DNA of 38,808 nt from Firmicutes bacterium ADurb.Bin182. GTDB taxonomy: Bacteria; Bacillota; Clostridia; Christensenellales; CAG-138. Every line of letters begins with the position of its first letter. Position 1 is the stretch's first letter. The notes below the pieces were generated by a model. That model searched no databases. It was given only the letters and a program-made list of their open reading frames with translations, and was not told the DNA's origin. The DNA is taken from positions 1 to 38,808 of the forward strand of contig MWCU01000071.1 of NCBI GenBank assembly GCA_002070205.1, read 5' to 3'. Below, piece by piece: positions 16,772 through 26,900 of the stretch. Both the position numbers and the translations under genes were made by a program.

Positions 16772-18181
16772 ATGTTATCCTTTATCAAAAAAATCATAAA
16801 ACCGGCCTATTCTCAGGAGCAGCTTTTGGCAGAGGTTCCGGTGCAAAAAGCCGTCCCGCTGATGTCCGTACCCGCCGTAATCGGGGTGATGATGATACTC
16901 GTAACCACGCTCATCGGCAGCTATTTCGTAGGACTGCTTGACTCCGAGCTTGCCCTTGCGGCAGTGAGCGTAGCGTACCCGTTGTCGCTGCTTTCAGCCA
17001 CAATAGCGATGGTATTCGGAGCGGGACTCGCGGCGTCGATCGGCAGGTGCCTCGGAGCAAAAAAAACAGAAGAATCCAACCGCCTGGCTTCTTCGATGTT
17101 CACCGTATGTACCGCCGCTGCATTCGTTTTCTCAGCGCTGCTGTTTGCACTTAGCGAACCGCTGTTTAAAACGCTTGGTGCATCCGCAGAGGTTTTTGAG
17201 TACGCAAAAAGCTATTTTAGGATACAGCTCATTTCGATATTTTTTTCCGTCTGCTCTCAATTCCTGAATTACATCGCTGCTGCGGAAAGCAATATGAAAC
17301 TCGGGGCTGCTGCGTTCATATTAAGCTCGCTTCTGCACGTCATTCTGGCGCCCTTTTTCATGCTTGTTCTTAAAATGGGACTTATCGGAGCCGCGATATC
17401 CTCGCTCTTGTGCCAGCTTGCTTCCATCGCTGTTTTGATTTTCCCTTATATCCGCAAAAAGATGCTGATAGAGATTTCTTTAAAGCATATCCGCTTGTGC
17501 CGCGGCATGATGAGTCAGGTCGTCAAATCCGGCATGCCCCTCGGGATCACTCAGATCCTTATGGCTTTTTCCATCGCTTTTACCAATATGGTCGGAAGAT
17601 CGGTCCTCGGCGGGGAAGGCACGCCGTTTATTGCAGGTTACGGGCTTGCCGTTAAAACCGTTGTTATGGTGCAATATCTTTTGATCTCATATATGATAGG
17701 CTTTCAGGCAGTAGCGGCTTATTCCTATGGCGCCGGGAACAAAGAGCGTTTCTTTGACGCCTATAAGCATACGCGCAAAGTCATGCTCTTTGCGGATATT
17801 TTGATTGCAGGGATTTTCTTTATATTCGCAAAACCTCTTATACGGCTTTTTTCCGGGGATGCCATGATAATAAAATACGGCTCAGCCATGATAACAAGCA
17901 TGTGCCTGAGTCTTATAATCTCATTCCCGCTTCCGGCTATAATCACCTGTTTCCAGGCGACCGGAAAAGGCGGGACGGGCGCGCTTGTATCCTCCCTTCG
18001 CCAGGGGATCTGCTATATTCCGCTTATACTGATACTTCCTCGCTTGTTTTCGGTTTACGGCTTTTACTTCGTGCAGCCGGTGAGCGACGTATTGACTGTA
18101 ATAATTGCGTTTATCATGTTTTCACGCTTTAAGCGAAAGCTTGACAATGACTTCGCTCGCGCCTCGAACGCTATGGCCTGA
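16772..18181 (+). CDS. MATE-family multidrug/toxin exporter
   Basis: 469 residues with about twelve membrane spans in two related halves. The first half begins VPLMSVPAVIGVMMILVTTL, the second MSQVVKSGMPLGITQILMAF. GLAVKTVVMVQYLLISYMIG and YSYGAGNKERFFDAYK (second-half motif) are typical of clostridial DinF/NorM-like MATE proteins, which export cationic drugs or metabolites using Na+ or H+. The ribosome site is GGAGG 6 bases before ATG. It follows the APH-fold kinase closely and overlaps the convergent esterase gene by 11 bases at the 3' end. Confidence 0.9.
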   Translation: MLSFIKKIIKPAYSQEQLLAEVPVQKAVPLMSVPAVIGVMMILVTTLIGSYFVGLLDSELALAAVSVAYPLSLLSATIAMVFGAGLAASIGRCLGAKKTEESNRLASSMFTVCTAAAFVFSALLFALSEPLFKTLGASAEVFEYAKSYFRIQLISIFFSVCSQFLNYIAAAESNMKLGAAAFILSSLLHVILAPFFMLVLKMGLIGAAISSLLCQLASIAVLIFPYIRKKMLIEISLKHIRLCRGMMSQVVKSGMPLGITQILMAFSIAFTNMVGRSVLGGEGTPFIAGYGLAVKTVVMVQYLLISYMIGFQAVAAYSYGAGNKERFFDAYKHTRKVMLFADILIAGIFFIFAKPLIRLFSGDAMIIKYGSAMITSMCLSLIISFPLPAIITCFQATGKGGTGALVSSLRQGICYIPLILILPRLFSVYGFYFVQPVSDVLTVIIAFIMFSRFKRKLDNDFARASNAMA

Positions 18182-19088
18182 GCTGCTCTTTGATGAAATC
18201 CGCTATCTGCTTCATGGCGGCTTTACCCTCCGGCAAAGAACTGCCGAGAATGGGAAAAACGTGGAACATTTCCTTCCAAACATAAACGCTGACGTTCACT
18301 CCCTGTGAATATGCTTTCTTGCCGGCCATCAGCGAATCGGACAGCAGTACCTCGTTTTCCCCCGCCACGATAAGCATCCTGGGTAAACCCGTAAAATCCC
18401 CGTAAACAGGCGAAAGATACGGGTTTTTATAATCAGCGCCGGGCGCGTATAAATCCCTGACGCCGATAAGGCTTTTAGTGAATATCGGGTCTTTATCCGC
18501 TTTTGTGATATGCGTCTCGCCCGTTTCCGTAAAGTTGACGGCGGGAGAAAGCATAACAGCCGCGCAAGGAAGCGGCACCTTTTCATCCTTGAGCTTCATA
18601 AGCAGCGACATGCAAAGACCGCCTCCGGCGGAATCCCCAAACAGAACGATGCCGGGCGGCTTCATTCCACTTTTCAGCAGCCCGAGGTACGCACAATACG
18701 CGTCCTCCAGCGCCGCGGGGAAAGGGTGCTCGGGAGCCAGCCGGTAATCGACGGCGACTGTCATAAATCCGGTTTTGCGAGCTATCAGATTTGCGCACTT
18801 AATGCAGTATGCGCCGCTTCCCAAAACGAAACCGCCTCCGTGAATATAAAAAATGACCTTCCTGCTTGATGAGCCCTTAGGGCGGACGCGGTAGCAGCGA
18901 ACTCCCGATACCCATTCCTCATTGAACAGCAGCCCTTTCTGGTTCCTAACCAGTAAAAGCGCGTTTGAAAACACCCTCATGCTTTTGTACTTATTAAGAT
19001 CGATGCCGATCTTGAATTTGTTTACTGCCCTTGTCATTATTGAAGGCTTGCAGTCAACAATATGCAGCCAGCTGTTTTGGTTTTTCAT
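18171..19088 (-). CDS. Alpha/beta hydrolase, HSL-type esterase
   Basis: 305 residues of the hormone-sensitive-lipase esterase family (COG0657). The oxyanion motif HGGG is at 83-86. The nucleophile motif GDSAG has Ser153. DYRLAPEHPFPAALED, between them, is a family hallmark. The C-terminal catalytic histidine lies in MFHVFP. The acid position reads GENEVLLSDS, with Glu in place of the more usual Asp; this occurs in some members. It would hydrolyse short-chain acyl esters in the cytosol, as there is no signal peptide. ATAAGGGG precedes the ATG. It is divergent from the assembly-line genes at 19285, separated by a 196-base intergenic region, so a link to them is possible but not shown. Confidence 0.88.
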   Translation of the reverse strand: MKNQNSWLHIVDCKPSIMTRAVNKFKIGIDLNKYKSMRVFSNALLLVRNQKGLLFNEEWVSGVRCYRVRPKGSSSRKVIFYIHGGGFVLGSGAYCIKCANLIARKTGFMTVAVDYRLAPEHPFPAALEDAYCAYLGLLKSGMKPPGIVLFGDSAGGGLCMSLLMKLKDEKVPLPCAAVMLSPAVNFTETGETHITKADKDPIFTKSLIGVRDLYAPGADYKNPYLSPVYGDFTGLPRMLIVAGENEVLLSDSLMAGKKAYSQGVNVSVYVWKEMFHVFPILGSSLPEGKAAMKQIADFIKEQLRP

Positions 19089-19284
19089 CGGAGCCCCTTA
19101 TATTGCACACAAAACTGAATATTTTTTGTTTTATACTATTCATCGCGCAGCGGTTTATTGCAGATTTATTCTATAAATACATGAACACCGGTTTATTTGA
19201 TACACAGATAGATTTTCTTCGACATATTATGAAAAAGGTTCATAAAATTGAGCCCCGGGAAATCGCTTAAGGAAAGGATAATAT

Positions 19285-20607
19285 ATGCCGGATTTGCAGC
19301 TTTACAATCTGACAAACTCCCAGAAAGTAATCGGTTACGCGAGCGCGCTGTATCCTCACGGTGCGGTTAATAACATCGGGGGATCGCTTTTGATTGAAGA
19401 CGATCTGGATTTTGCGCTTTTGGAAAAAACCCTGCACTTGTGCATAGACAGGAACGACTCTCTGAGGCTGAGGTTTGTAAATTCCGCTTCGGGTGCGAGC
19501 ATCATAGAACAGTATTTTATGCTTAATTCGGTGCAGCAATATGTGACTGATGAACCTCACGGGGAAATAGGTTTTATTGATTTTACCGGGAAAACGCGCG
19601 AGGAAATGAACGCCGTATTTTTGGAAATGAACAGGAAACCCATAGATATATTCAACAATCCGATGTATGAATTCACAATGATAAAAGCTCCGGACGGCCG
19701 GTGCGGCATATTCTCGAAAATCGACCATATGGCGACGGACGCGTGGATGACCATGATGCTTTGCAAAGAAGTCATCGATGTGTATTACGCGCTGAAAAAC
19801 GGCAAGGAGCTGCCGCCGCCCGCAAACTCATACATTAAGTATATCGAATCCGAAGCCCGATACCTGGAATCCGAGAAATTCAAAAAGGACGAAGAATTTT
19901 GGCTGGAACTTTACAGGGAGAAATTCACTCCCACAGACCTTGCAACGGAATACACGAGCGTTACAGGCGCGACCAGCCGGAAAACGTGCACAATCGATAA
20001 GGAAACTACCGCAGCCATCCGCTCTTTCTGCGAAAAATACGGCATCTCGCCCGCCTCGCTTTTCAACACTGCGCTCGGCATACTCCTTTGCAGAACTACC
20101 GGTTTGACGGAAGCCTTCTTCGGAAGCACGTGCATATTGCGCTCGACCAAAGAAGAAAAGCAAACTTGCGGTCCGCTTGTTAACAACATGACCATGAGGC
20201 TTAAATTCGACGAAAACATGCCTTTTGACGAGGCATGCGTTCAATCCGCAACAAAGCAATTAAGAATGCTGATGCATATGCGCTACCCGCAATTGCACCT
20301 TATGATGAACGTCTTTATGATGCATGAGACGCAGCATATATTCGATACGATCATAGGATACCAGATTGCGAGAATCAGGCCGAGGGAAAACGTGAAGTTC
20401 CAAACCGAGTGGTATACATCCGGCTCATTCGCTATACCTTTGTATATCAGCATAACGGATTTGGACGACGCGGGCGAATACCTAATATATTATGAATTTC
20501 AGACGGAATGCCATACGTCCGAAAGGATCGAGGAAATACACCGGGAGCTGACCGACATTGTAACTAAGGGGATAACCGAGCCCGGAACGAAACTGAAAGC
20601 CCTGTAG
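19285..20607 (+). CDS. Stand-alone condensation-domain protein (NRPS C-domain-like)
   Basis: 440 residues that align over their length with a single NRPS condensation domain of the CoA-dependent acyltransferase superfamily. The N-terminus (GYASALYPHGAVNNIGGSLL, then LDFALLEKTLHLCIDRNDSL) fits the C1-C2 region. The catalytic HHxxxDG motif reads DHMATDA (147-153): the second His (148) and the Asp (152) are kept, while the first His and the Gly are replaced. Later parts (GISPASLFNTALGILLCRTT, CGPLVNNMTMRL) match the C-lobe and floor loop. The family joins a carrier-bound acyl group to an amine or hydroxyl. It is the first gene of a plus-strand run, with AAGGAAAGG upstream of ATG, and the next gene starts 3 bases after its stop. 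Confidence 0.82.
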   Translation: MPDLQLYNLTNSQKVIGYASALYPHGAVNNIGGSLLIEDDLDFALLEKTLHLCIDRNDSLRLRFVNSASGASIIEQYFMLNSVQQYVTDEPHGEIGFIDFTGKTREEMNAVFLEMNRKPIDIFNNPMYEFTMIKAPDGRCGIFSKIDHMATDAWMTMMLCKEVIDVYYALKNGKELPPPANSYIKYIESEARYLESEKFKKDEEFWLELYREKFTPTDLATEYTSVTGATSRKTCTIDKETTAAIRSFCEKYGISPASLFNTALGILLCRTTGLTEAFFGSTCILRSTKEEKQTCGPLVNNMTMRLKFDENMPFDEACVQSATKQLRMLMHMRYPQLHLMMNVFMMHETQHIFDTIIGYQIARIRPRENVKFQTEWYTSGSFAIPLYISITDLDDAGEYLIYYEFQTECHTSERIEEIHRELTDIVTKGITEPGTKLKAL

Positions 20608-20610
20608 CAT

Positions 20611-22341
20611 TTGGCGAAAAGCAAGAATTCAATGAGCACAGGTATTAAAGATATGAAAAATTACCGCCTGCATGCCCGCGAAAAAATAAAAGACTTAAAG
20701 GAACTTGTAAAGAGAAGTTCCGATAAGTATAAAAATCGCGACGCTTTCAGGATAAAAACCGCGGAAGGCGCGGTGCGCGGCATAAGCTATAAAGAACTTT
20801 ATAAAGACGTCGAAGCTCTGGGAACGGCCATGATGCGGCTCGGCATTCTCAAAAGCCATGTTGCCGTGACAGGCGATAACTGCTATGAATGGGTCGTTAC
20901 GTACCTCGCCGTTGTAAACGGGGGAGCCGTTATCGTTCCTATCGACAAGGAACTGCCGGAAAGCGAGATAGCCAACATTATAAAGCAAAGCGACAGCGGG
21001 ACCGTTGTATATTCGGAGGCGCTCGAACCCGTCATAAGGTCACTTCAGCCCCAATTGCCGCAGCTTAAGTGCTGTATCGGCATGCAAAAGAAAACGGCCC
21101 ACGGCTGCTTTAAAAGCTTTACTCAGCTGATACAGTACGGCAGAAAGCTTTTGGAGCAAGGGTACACCGCCTATAAGGATACCGTGACAAACCCCGAAAA
21201 AATGTGCGTTATTCTTTATACCTCGGGCACTACAGGCAACAGCAAGGGCGTTATGCTTTCGCACAAGAACCTAGCGTCCGTAATATGGGGCGCAATGAGT
21301 ACTATAAGAGTGGAGAGCGTCGCCATGTCCGTGCTGCCCATCCACCACACATATGAGTGCACATGCGAAATATTGACGGCGATATATGGGGGCGTGACTG
21401 TCTGCTTTTGCGACAGCCTGAAACACGTATCGGAAAACCTGCTGCTTTTCAGGCCGAAAATGCTCATACTCGTTCCTTTGTTCGTTGAAGCGATGTACAA
21501 AAAAATATGGGATAAAGCCAAAAAGACGGGCGTGGACGGGATGCTTAAACTGATGATCAAATTGAGCAACGCCTTAAGGAAGCTGCGCATAGACCTCCGT
21601 TCCCTGTTTTTCAGGCGCGTCCGCGCCGCGTTCGGAGGCAGGCTCACGCTCATCGTCTCGGGCGGAGCTCCCCTTCGGGCCGAACTGGTCACGGGTTTTG
21701 ACGAGCTTGGCATAAAAGTGCTCAACGGCTACGGAATAACGGAATGCTCTCCGCTCGTTTCCGTCAACAGGAACAGGTATTATAAAGAGGATTCGGTAGG
21801 CGTGGTAGTGCCCTGCTGCGAGGTTCGTATAAACGAACCGGACGAAAACGGCGAAGGCGAGATACTCGTAAAAGGCGAAAACGTAATGCTCGGGTATTAC
21901 AAAAACGAAGCCGAAACCGTAAATGCGTTTTTAAACGGCTGGTTCAAAACGGGCGATATAGGAAGAATTGACGACGAAGGTTTTCTGCATGTTACCGGAA
22001 GAATAAAAAATACTATAGTTCTGAGCACCGGCAAAAACGTCCAGCCCGAAGAGCTGGAAGAATACCTGATGGGGAAAATGCCTTATATCAGGGAGGTCGT
22101 CGTGTACTCGGAAGAAAAGGAAGAAGGAGAGGAAACGGCGATTTCCGCGGCGTTCGTGTTCGATAAAGAATATATCGAAGAAAACGGAATAAAAAACCCG
22201 GAAGCGCTCATTAAAGCCGATTTTCATAAAGCCAACCGGCTATTGCCGACTTATAAGCAGATAAGCAGATTCACCTGCCAATATGAGGAATTCGAAAAAA
22301 CCACCACAAAAAAAATAAAACGTTTTAAGGTCAGGAAGTGA
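20611..22341 (+). CDS. AMP-forming acyl/aminoacyl ligase (ANL superfamily)
   Basis: About 570 residues of the adenylate-forming superfamily. The P-loop YTSGTTGNSKG lies at 203-213; NGYGITECSP is motif A5, and FKTGDIGRIDDEGFLHVTGR covers A7-A8. The hinge reads GRIKNTIVLSTGKNVQPEEL. The C-terminus KTTTKKIKRFKV resembles long-chain fatty acyl-CoA/ACP ligases more than amino-acid-activating domains, and the catalytic Lys is present. It would adenylate a carboxylic acid and load it on the carrier protein encoded 4 bases downstream. The start is uncertain: TTG 20611, ATG 20632 and ATG 20653 all lie near weak ribosome sites. Fatty acid as substrate is inferred from the C-terminal sequence. Confidence 0.88.
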   Translation: MAKSKNSMSTGIKDMKNYRLHAREKIKDLKELVKRSSDKYKNRDAFRIKTAEGAVRGISYKELYKDVEALGTAMMRLGILKSHVAVTGDNCYEWVVTYLAVVNGGAVIVPIDKELPESEIANIIKQSDSGTVVYSEALEPVIRSLQPQLPQLKCCIGMQKKTAHGCFKSFTQLIQYGRKLLEQGYTAYKDTVTNPEKMCVILYTSGTTGNSKGVMLSHKNLASVIWGAMSTIRVESVAMSVLPIHHTYECTCEILTAIYGGVTVCFCDSLKHVSENLLLFRPKMLILVPLFVEAMYKKIWDKAKKTGVDGMLKLMIKLSNALRKLRIDLRSLFFRRVRAAFGGRLTLIVSGGAPLRAELVTGFDELGIKVLNGYGITECSPLVSVNRNRYYKEDSVGVVVPCCEVRINEPDENGEGEILVKGENVMLGYYKNEAETVNAFLNGWFKTGDIGRIDDEGFLHVTGRIKNTIVLSTGKNVQPEELEEYLMGKMPYIREVVVYSEEKEEGEETAISAAFVFDKEYIEENGIKNPEALIKADFHKANRLLPTYKQISRFTCQYEEFEKTTTKKIKRFKVRK

Positions 22342-22345
22342 TGAA

Positions 22346-22591
22346 ATGCTTGAAAAACTCAGAAAAATCCTAAGCGGCTACACCATGGCGGAACCGGACG
22401 AGATAATGCCGGAATCCTTCATCCGGGATTTCGGGCTGACATCGTTTGACGTTATGAATATAGTCGCCGAATGCGAGGAGGAGTTCGGCATACAGATCGC
22501 GGACAGGGACATAAGGACGCTCCAGACAGTCAGCGACATACTCCAGTATTTGGAGAAGCAGCAAAATGCTGATGCTGATCAAAGAGCCTGA
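22346..22591 (+). CDS. Acyl/peptidyl carrier protein
   Basis: 81 residues with the fold and spacing of an acyl carrier protein. Helix 2 begins at the attachment motif FGLTSFDVMNIV; Ser33 is the predicted phosphopantetheine site, with Thr32 where most ACPs have Asp (DSL). Acidic helices EECEEEF-like follow (AECEEEFGIQIADRDI). It should shuttle the acyl group from the ligase to the condensation enzyme. The ATG follows AGGAAGTGATGAA inside the end of the ligase gene. The last 26 bases overlap the transferase gene, which points to coupled translation of the carrier and its activating enzyme. Confidence 0.88.
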   Translation: MLEKLRKILSGYTMAEPDEIMPESFIRDFGLTSFDVMNIVAECEEEFGIQIADRDIRTLQTVSDILQYLEKQQNADADQRA

Positions 22592-23171
22592 GCTGCTCGA
22601 CTTAAAAGCTCCCGGCATCGAGAGGATAGTCCCCGAAAAAGTCAGGCAAAAGATACAGGCAATAAAGCACAAAGGAGAACGGTCAAGATCGCGAGCCGCA
22701 TGGCTCGCGCTGTTGTTCCTTATACGGGACAGATACGGCATAGCGGCAGAAGATCTTGACATAACGGAGGATGAATTCGGCAAGCCATATTGCACAGGTC
22801 ATCCTTCTATCAACTTCAGCATCAGCCACTGCGAGGGGCTTGCGGCTTGCGTAACAGACGGCGGAAAGGTCGGTTTGGACGTTGAAAAAATCCGCCCTTT
22901 CGATATGAGGGTCGCGGAGCGGGTATGTTCTTGTGAAGAGCTAGAAGGCATCATCCGCTCAAAAGATCCCTCAATGTCGTTTTTCAGATACTGGGCGCTG
23001 AAGGAAAGCTGCATAAAGGCTTTCGGCAGGCTGCCCTGCGATTCGGTTAAAAAGATCTCGTTCGGCACCGGCCCCGAAAATACCGAGTGCAGCCTGAAAA
23101 ACACGGAATTCCTTGTTTTTGAAGAGCCGGGCGGATTCATAGTCTCCGTCTGCAGGCTGACAGCAATCTAA
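22566..23171 (+). CDS. Sfp-type 4'-phosphopantetheinyl transferase
   Basis: 201 residues of the Sfp/HetI class. The family motifs appear in order: GKPY (72-75), INFSISHCEG (82-91), VGLDVEKI (102-109, with the Mg-binding Asp and Glu), and WALKESCIKAFG (143-154, the WxxKES motif). The enzyme moves phosphopantetheine from CoA to the carrier Ser. Its place 26 bases inside the carrier gene strongly suggests that the carrier is its client. GGAG lies 15 bases before the ATG. It is shorter than Sfp (224 aa), with a trimmed C-terminus. Confidence 0.92.
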   Translation: MLMLIKEPELLDLKAPGIERIVPEKVRQKIQAIKHKGERSRSRAAWLALLFLIRDRYGIAAEDLDITEDEFGKPYCTGHPSINFSISHCEGLAACVTDGGKVGLDVEKIRPFDMRVAERVCSCEELEGIIRSKDPSMSFFRYWALKESCIKAFGRLPCDSVKKISFGTGPENTECSLKNTEFLVFEEPGGFIVSVCRLTAI

Positions 23172-23197
23172 TAGAGAAATGTGGAGGTTTTAAAGCT

Positions 23198-23902
23198 ATG
23201 GGCGATTATGTACAGTTTCGTAACGTATATAAACGCTACAAAATGGGTGAAGTCATAATAACGGCCGCGGACGGAGTATCTTTCGCCATCGGGAAAAGCG
23301 AGCTCGCCGTTGTCGTGGGGCCGAGCGGCGCGGGCAAAACGACAGTTCTTAATATTCTCGGGGGAATGGACTCGTGCGACGAAGGTGAAGTTGTTGTTGG
23401 CAGCCGCCTGATAAGCAGCCTTTCACCCGAAGATCTTGTCAGGTTCAGGCGCCACGATATCGGTTTTGTGTTCCAGTTCTACAACCTTATACAAAACCTG
23501 ACTGCGCTCGAAAACGTTGAGCTGGCGACTCAGATATGCTCGGACCCTCTCGACGCCGCCGATGTGCTTAAAAGCGTCGGGCTCAGCGACCGCATGAACA
23601 ACTTTCCCGCGCAGTTATCCGGCGGCGAGCAGCAGCGCGTGGCCATTGCCCGAGCGCTCGCGAAGCGTCCCAAATTGCTATTGTGCGATGAGCCGACGGG
23701 CGCGCTTGACTGCGAGACGGGTAAAACGATTCTGAGGCTGCTTAAGGACATGTGCAAAAATTACGGCAAAACGGTCGTAGTAGTGACGCACAATCAGGCA
23801 ATCACGCCTATGGCTGACCGGGTGATCAGGATGAGCAGCGGCAAAGTAGTCGATATATCTCTCAACAGCCGGCCGAAGCCTGTCGAGCTTATCGAGTGGT
23901 GA
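23198..23902 (+). CDS. ABC transporter ATPase of the MacB/LolD type
   Basis: 234 residues with Walker A GPSGAGKT (41-48), signature [17 protein letters not shown] (139-155), Walker [13 protein letters not shown] (160-171) and switch His in VVVVTHN. MacB/LolD-type ATPases partner FtsX-like permeases and drive mechanical work on the membrane or export of peptides and lipids. Start ATG has GTGGAGG 10 bases upstream. It lies 26 bases after the phosphopantetheinyl transferase and 20 bases before its permease, placing export in the same transcript as the biosynthetic enzymes. Confidence 0.93.
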   Translation: MGDYVQFRNVYKRYKMGEVIITAADGVSFAIGKSELAVVVGPSGAGKTTVLNILGGMDSCDEGEVVVGSRLISSLSPEDLVRFRRHDIGFVFQFYNLIQNLTALENVELATQICSDPLDAADVLKSVGLSDRMNNFPAQLSGGEQQRVAIARALAKRPKLLLCDEPTGALDCETGKTILRLLKDMCKNYGKTVVVVTHNQAITPMADRVIRMSSGKVVDISLNSRPKPVELIEW

Positions 23903-23922
23903 CCCCGGAACGGAGGAAGTAT

Positions 23923-26900
23923 ATGTTTAAACGCAGCGCCTCATTTAAAGACACTTCAAGGGAAATCAGCAAAGGCTTGGGCCGCTTTTTTTCCATATTC
24001 GCAATAGTCGCGATCGGAGTCGGCTTCTTCGTGGGCATCAAGGCGACAAGCCCGGACATGAAACTGACGGCGGACGCGTATTTTCATGAAACCAACCTTA
24101 TGGACCTGAGGCTTGTATCCGAACTCGGATTCGAGGAGGAGGACGTCGCTTCAGTTTTGTATACCGAAGGCGTCGAAAGCGTAATGCCCTCCTATTCGAC
24201 GGATTCGCTCATAAAAATCGAGGATGCAAGCAGCGTTGTAAAGATACACGCAATACCCGCATCGTACGGGACGCACGTTCCCCTCAACACGCCCTCGCTG
24301 ATATCGGGGCGGATGCCCGAGAAATCCGGCGAGTGCGTTATGGGAGAACCTGATTTCAGGAGCCCTTTCGCATACCGGCTCGGCGACAAGATAAAGCTCA
24401 TGCCTTCATCGGAGGACGATGAGCTTTCGGATAAACTCAAGACGGACTCATTCACAATAGTCGGCTTTGTGAATTCACCCGAGTATATCTCGATGGAGCG
24501 CGGCAGCAGCACAATTGGCAGCGGGTCCGTTCACTGCTACATCATGATACCGCCCGAGGACTTCAATTTTGAGGTATATACCGAGATACACGTCGGCATC
24601 GCCGGCACCCGGGAAATATCTGCGTTCTCGGAAGAATACGCCAAAATAATCGACAGGGCAAAAGAAAAGCTTGAAAGGCTTGAGAAAGTCCGATCTCCCA
24701 TCCGCTATAACAACGTTAAAAACGAGTTGAACCGCAAAATCGGCGAAGGCGAAGCGGAGCTTTCAAACGCCGAAGAGGAAATGACGCTTAAGCTCTCGGA
24801 GGCGCAAGCTGAAATCGACGCCGCAAAGGAGAAAATCAGCCGCTCGGAACAGGAGCTTAACGAGGGCGAAGAAAAGTTTGCGACCGAGATAGCCGACGCG
24901 GAGAAGAAGCTTGACGAAGGATACAAGCAATACTATGAGGGCAAAGAGAAGTATGAAAAAGAATACGCAAAGTTCCGGTCCACAAAAAAAGACGCGGAGA
25001 AGAAGATCGCGGACGGCGAAAGAGATCTTGACCAGCTTGACAACGAGATCGGAAGACTAGAATCGGAATTAAATTCAACGTCTTTCTTTGATCCCCAGAG
25101 GCTTATGATATACGCGCAGCTCAACATGATGCGGTACCAATACGCCAGCGGCCGGTCTCAGCTTTCACAGGCTAAGGCGGAACTTAATTCCGCCGAGCGG
25201 CAGCTTGAAAACGCGGGAAAAGAGCTGAATGAATCAAAGCGCGAACTCGATAAAAACAAGGAAGAGCTTGAACAGGCGAAAATCGACACGCAGAAGCAGA
25301 TAGAAGACGCGCGGATCGAGATCGAGAACGCCAAGACGGAGCTTACCGAAGGCGAAAAAGAATACGAGGAGAAAAAAGCGGAAGCGGAAATTAAAATCAG
25401 CGACGCGAAAAACAAACTTGAAGACGCGAAAAAGCTGCTTGAGGAGCTTTCCGTACCCGAATGGTATATATTGTCGCGCTCGGATAACCCCGGTTATTCC
25501 GGCTACCGCGAAAACGCGGAGCGCCTTGACGGAATCGCAACGTACTTCCCGTTCTTTTTCCTGCTGGTAGCAGCCCTCGTATGCCTCACGACCATGACCC
25601 GCATGGTTGAAGAACAGCGCGGGCAGATCGGCATATATAAAGCGCTCGGGTACAACCGGCTCGAAGTGGCATCCAAATACTTCTCGTACGCAATGACGGC
25701 GGGACTTTCCGGAAGCCTGTTCGGCGTACTGATCGGACATATTCTTGTGCCCAAGGTCATATACAATGCATTTGACATAATGTACAGCCTGCCTCCCATT
25801 ATTATCGAAATGCCGTGGGATATCGCTACGGCGTCGGCGGCGGTTGCGATCGCCTGCACAGCAATAGCTGCCGCCTTCGCCTGCAACAAAGAGCTTAATA
25901 CGCAGACAGCGCACCTTATGCGCCCGAAACCGCCAAAGCCGGGCAAACGCGTTTTTGTGGAAAGAATAAGCGCAGTCTGGTCCCGCATGAGCTTCATTTC
26001 CAAAATTACCTCCAGAAATCTGCTCCGCTACAAGCTCCGCTTCATTATGACGGTATTGGGAATATCGGGGTGCATGGCGCTTATGGTAGCGGGTTTCGGC
26101 CTTCGCGATTCCGTAAATGCGATAGTTCCCAAGCAATTCAACGAAATCAGCATGTACGACGCCGTATTCATGCTCATGGACGATATCTCAGAAGAAAGCA
26201 TGAACGGGCTTAAGGATGAGCTCAATAAAGACAGCCGCATATCACAATCGATGATGATTCGCGAAAGAAAGCTCCACGCCGTCTCGGAAAATGAAAAAAC
26301 GCAGATAATACTTTTTATCCCCGAAGAGCCGGAGAAAATGGACGGGTTTGTTGCCCTGAGGGAAACGTCCGGCAAAGGCAATATCAAGCTCACGGATAAA
26401 GGCGCGATAATCACGAAAAAGCTTGCGGATATGCACGGACTTAAAGCCGGCGATACACTGACAATCGTTGAGGACAACAAGGAATATACAGCCGCGATCG
26501 AAGGAGTCGCTGAAAACTACGTTCAGCATTACGTTTATATGACTCCGCAGTGCTACTCAAAAACATTCGGCGAAAAACCTTCGTACAACGCTGTAAACGC
26601 GCTCACGTTCAAGGGGGAGAGCATCGATGAAGAGAAGCTTCTTGCCGATTGGCTCAAGAAGGACAGCGTCTTCATGGCATACAGCACCTCATCTATCGTT
26701 GAGGAATTTTCCGATTCGATCGAAAGCCTCAACGTCGTTGTTCTCGTGATGATAATCGCGGCGGGGGCTTTGGCGTTCGTGGTGCTTTATAACCTCACCA
26801 ATATCAACATCAGCGAGCGATTCCGCGAAATCGCGACAATAAAGGTGCTGGGATTTTATAACAGCGAAGTATCGAAATTCGTATTCACGGAGAACTTGGT

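Noticed and set aside
19089..19284. A strong promoter for the assembly-line genes
   Set aside because: Several TATA-like elements exist (for example TATACT near 19132), but none has a convincing -35 at a proper distance, so none is listed.
25234..26136. 300-aa minus-strand frame opposite the FtsX permease gene
   Set aside because: Shadow of a long GC-moderate gene on the plus strand; composition is His/Arg/Phe-rich and no start signal is present.
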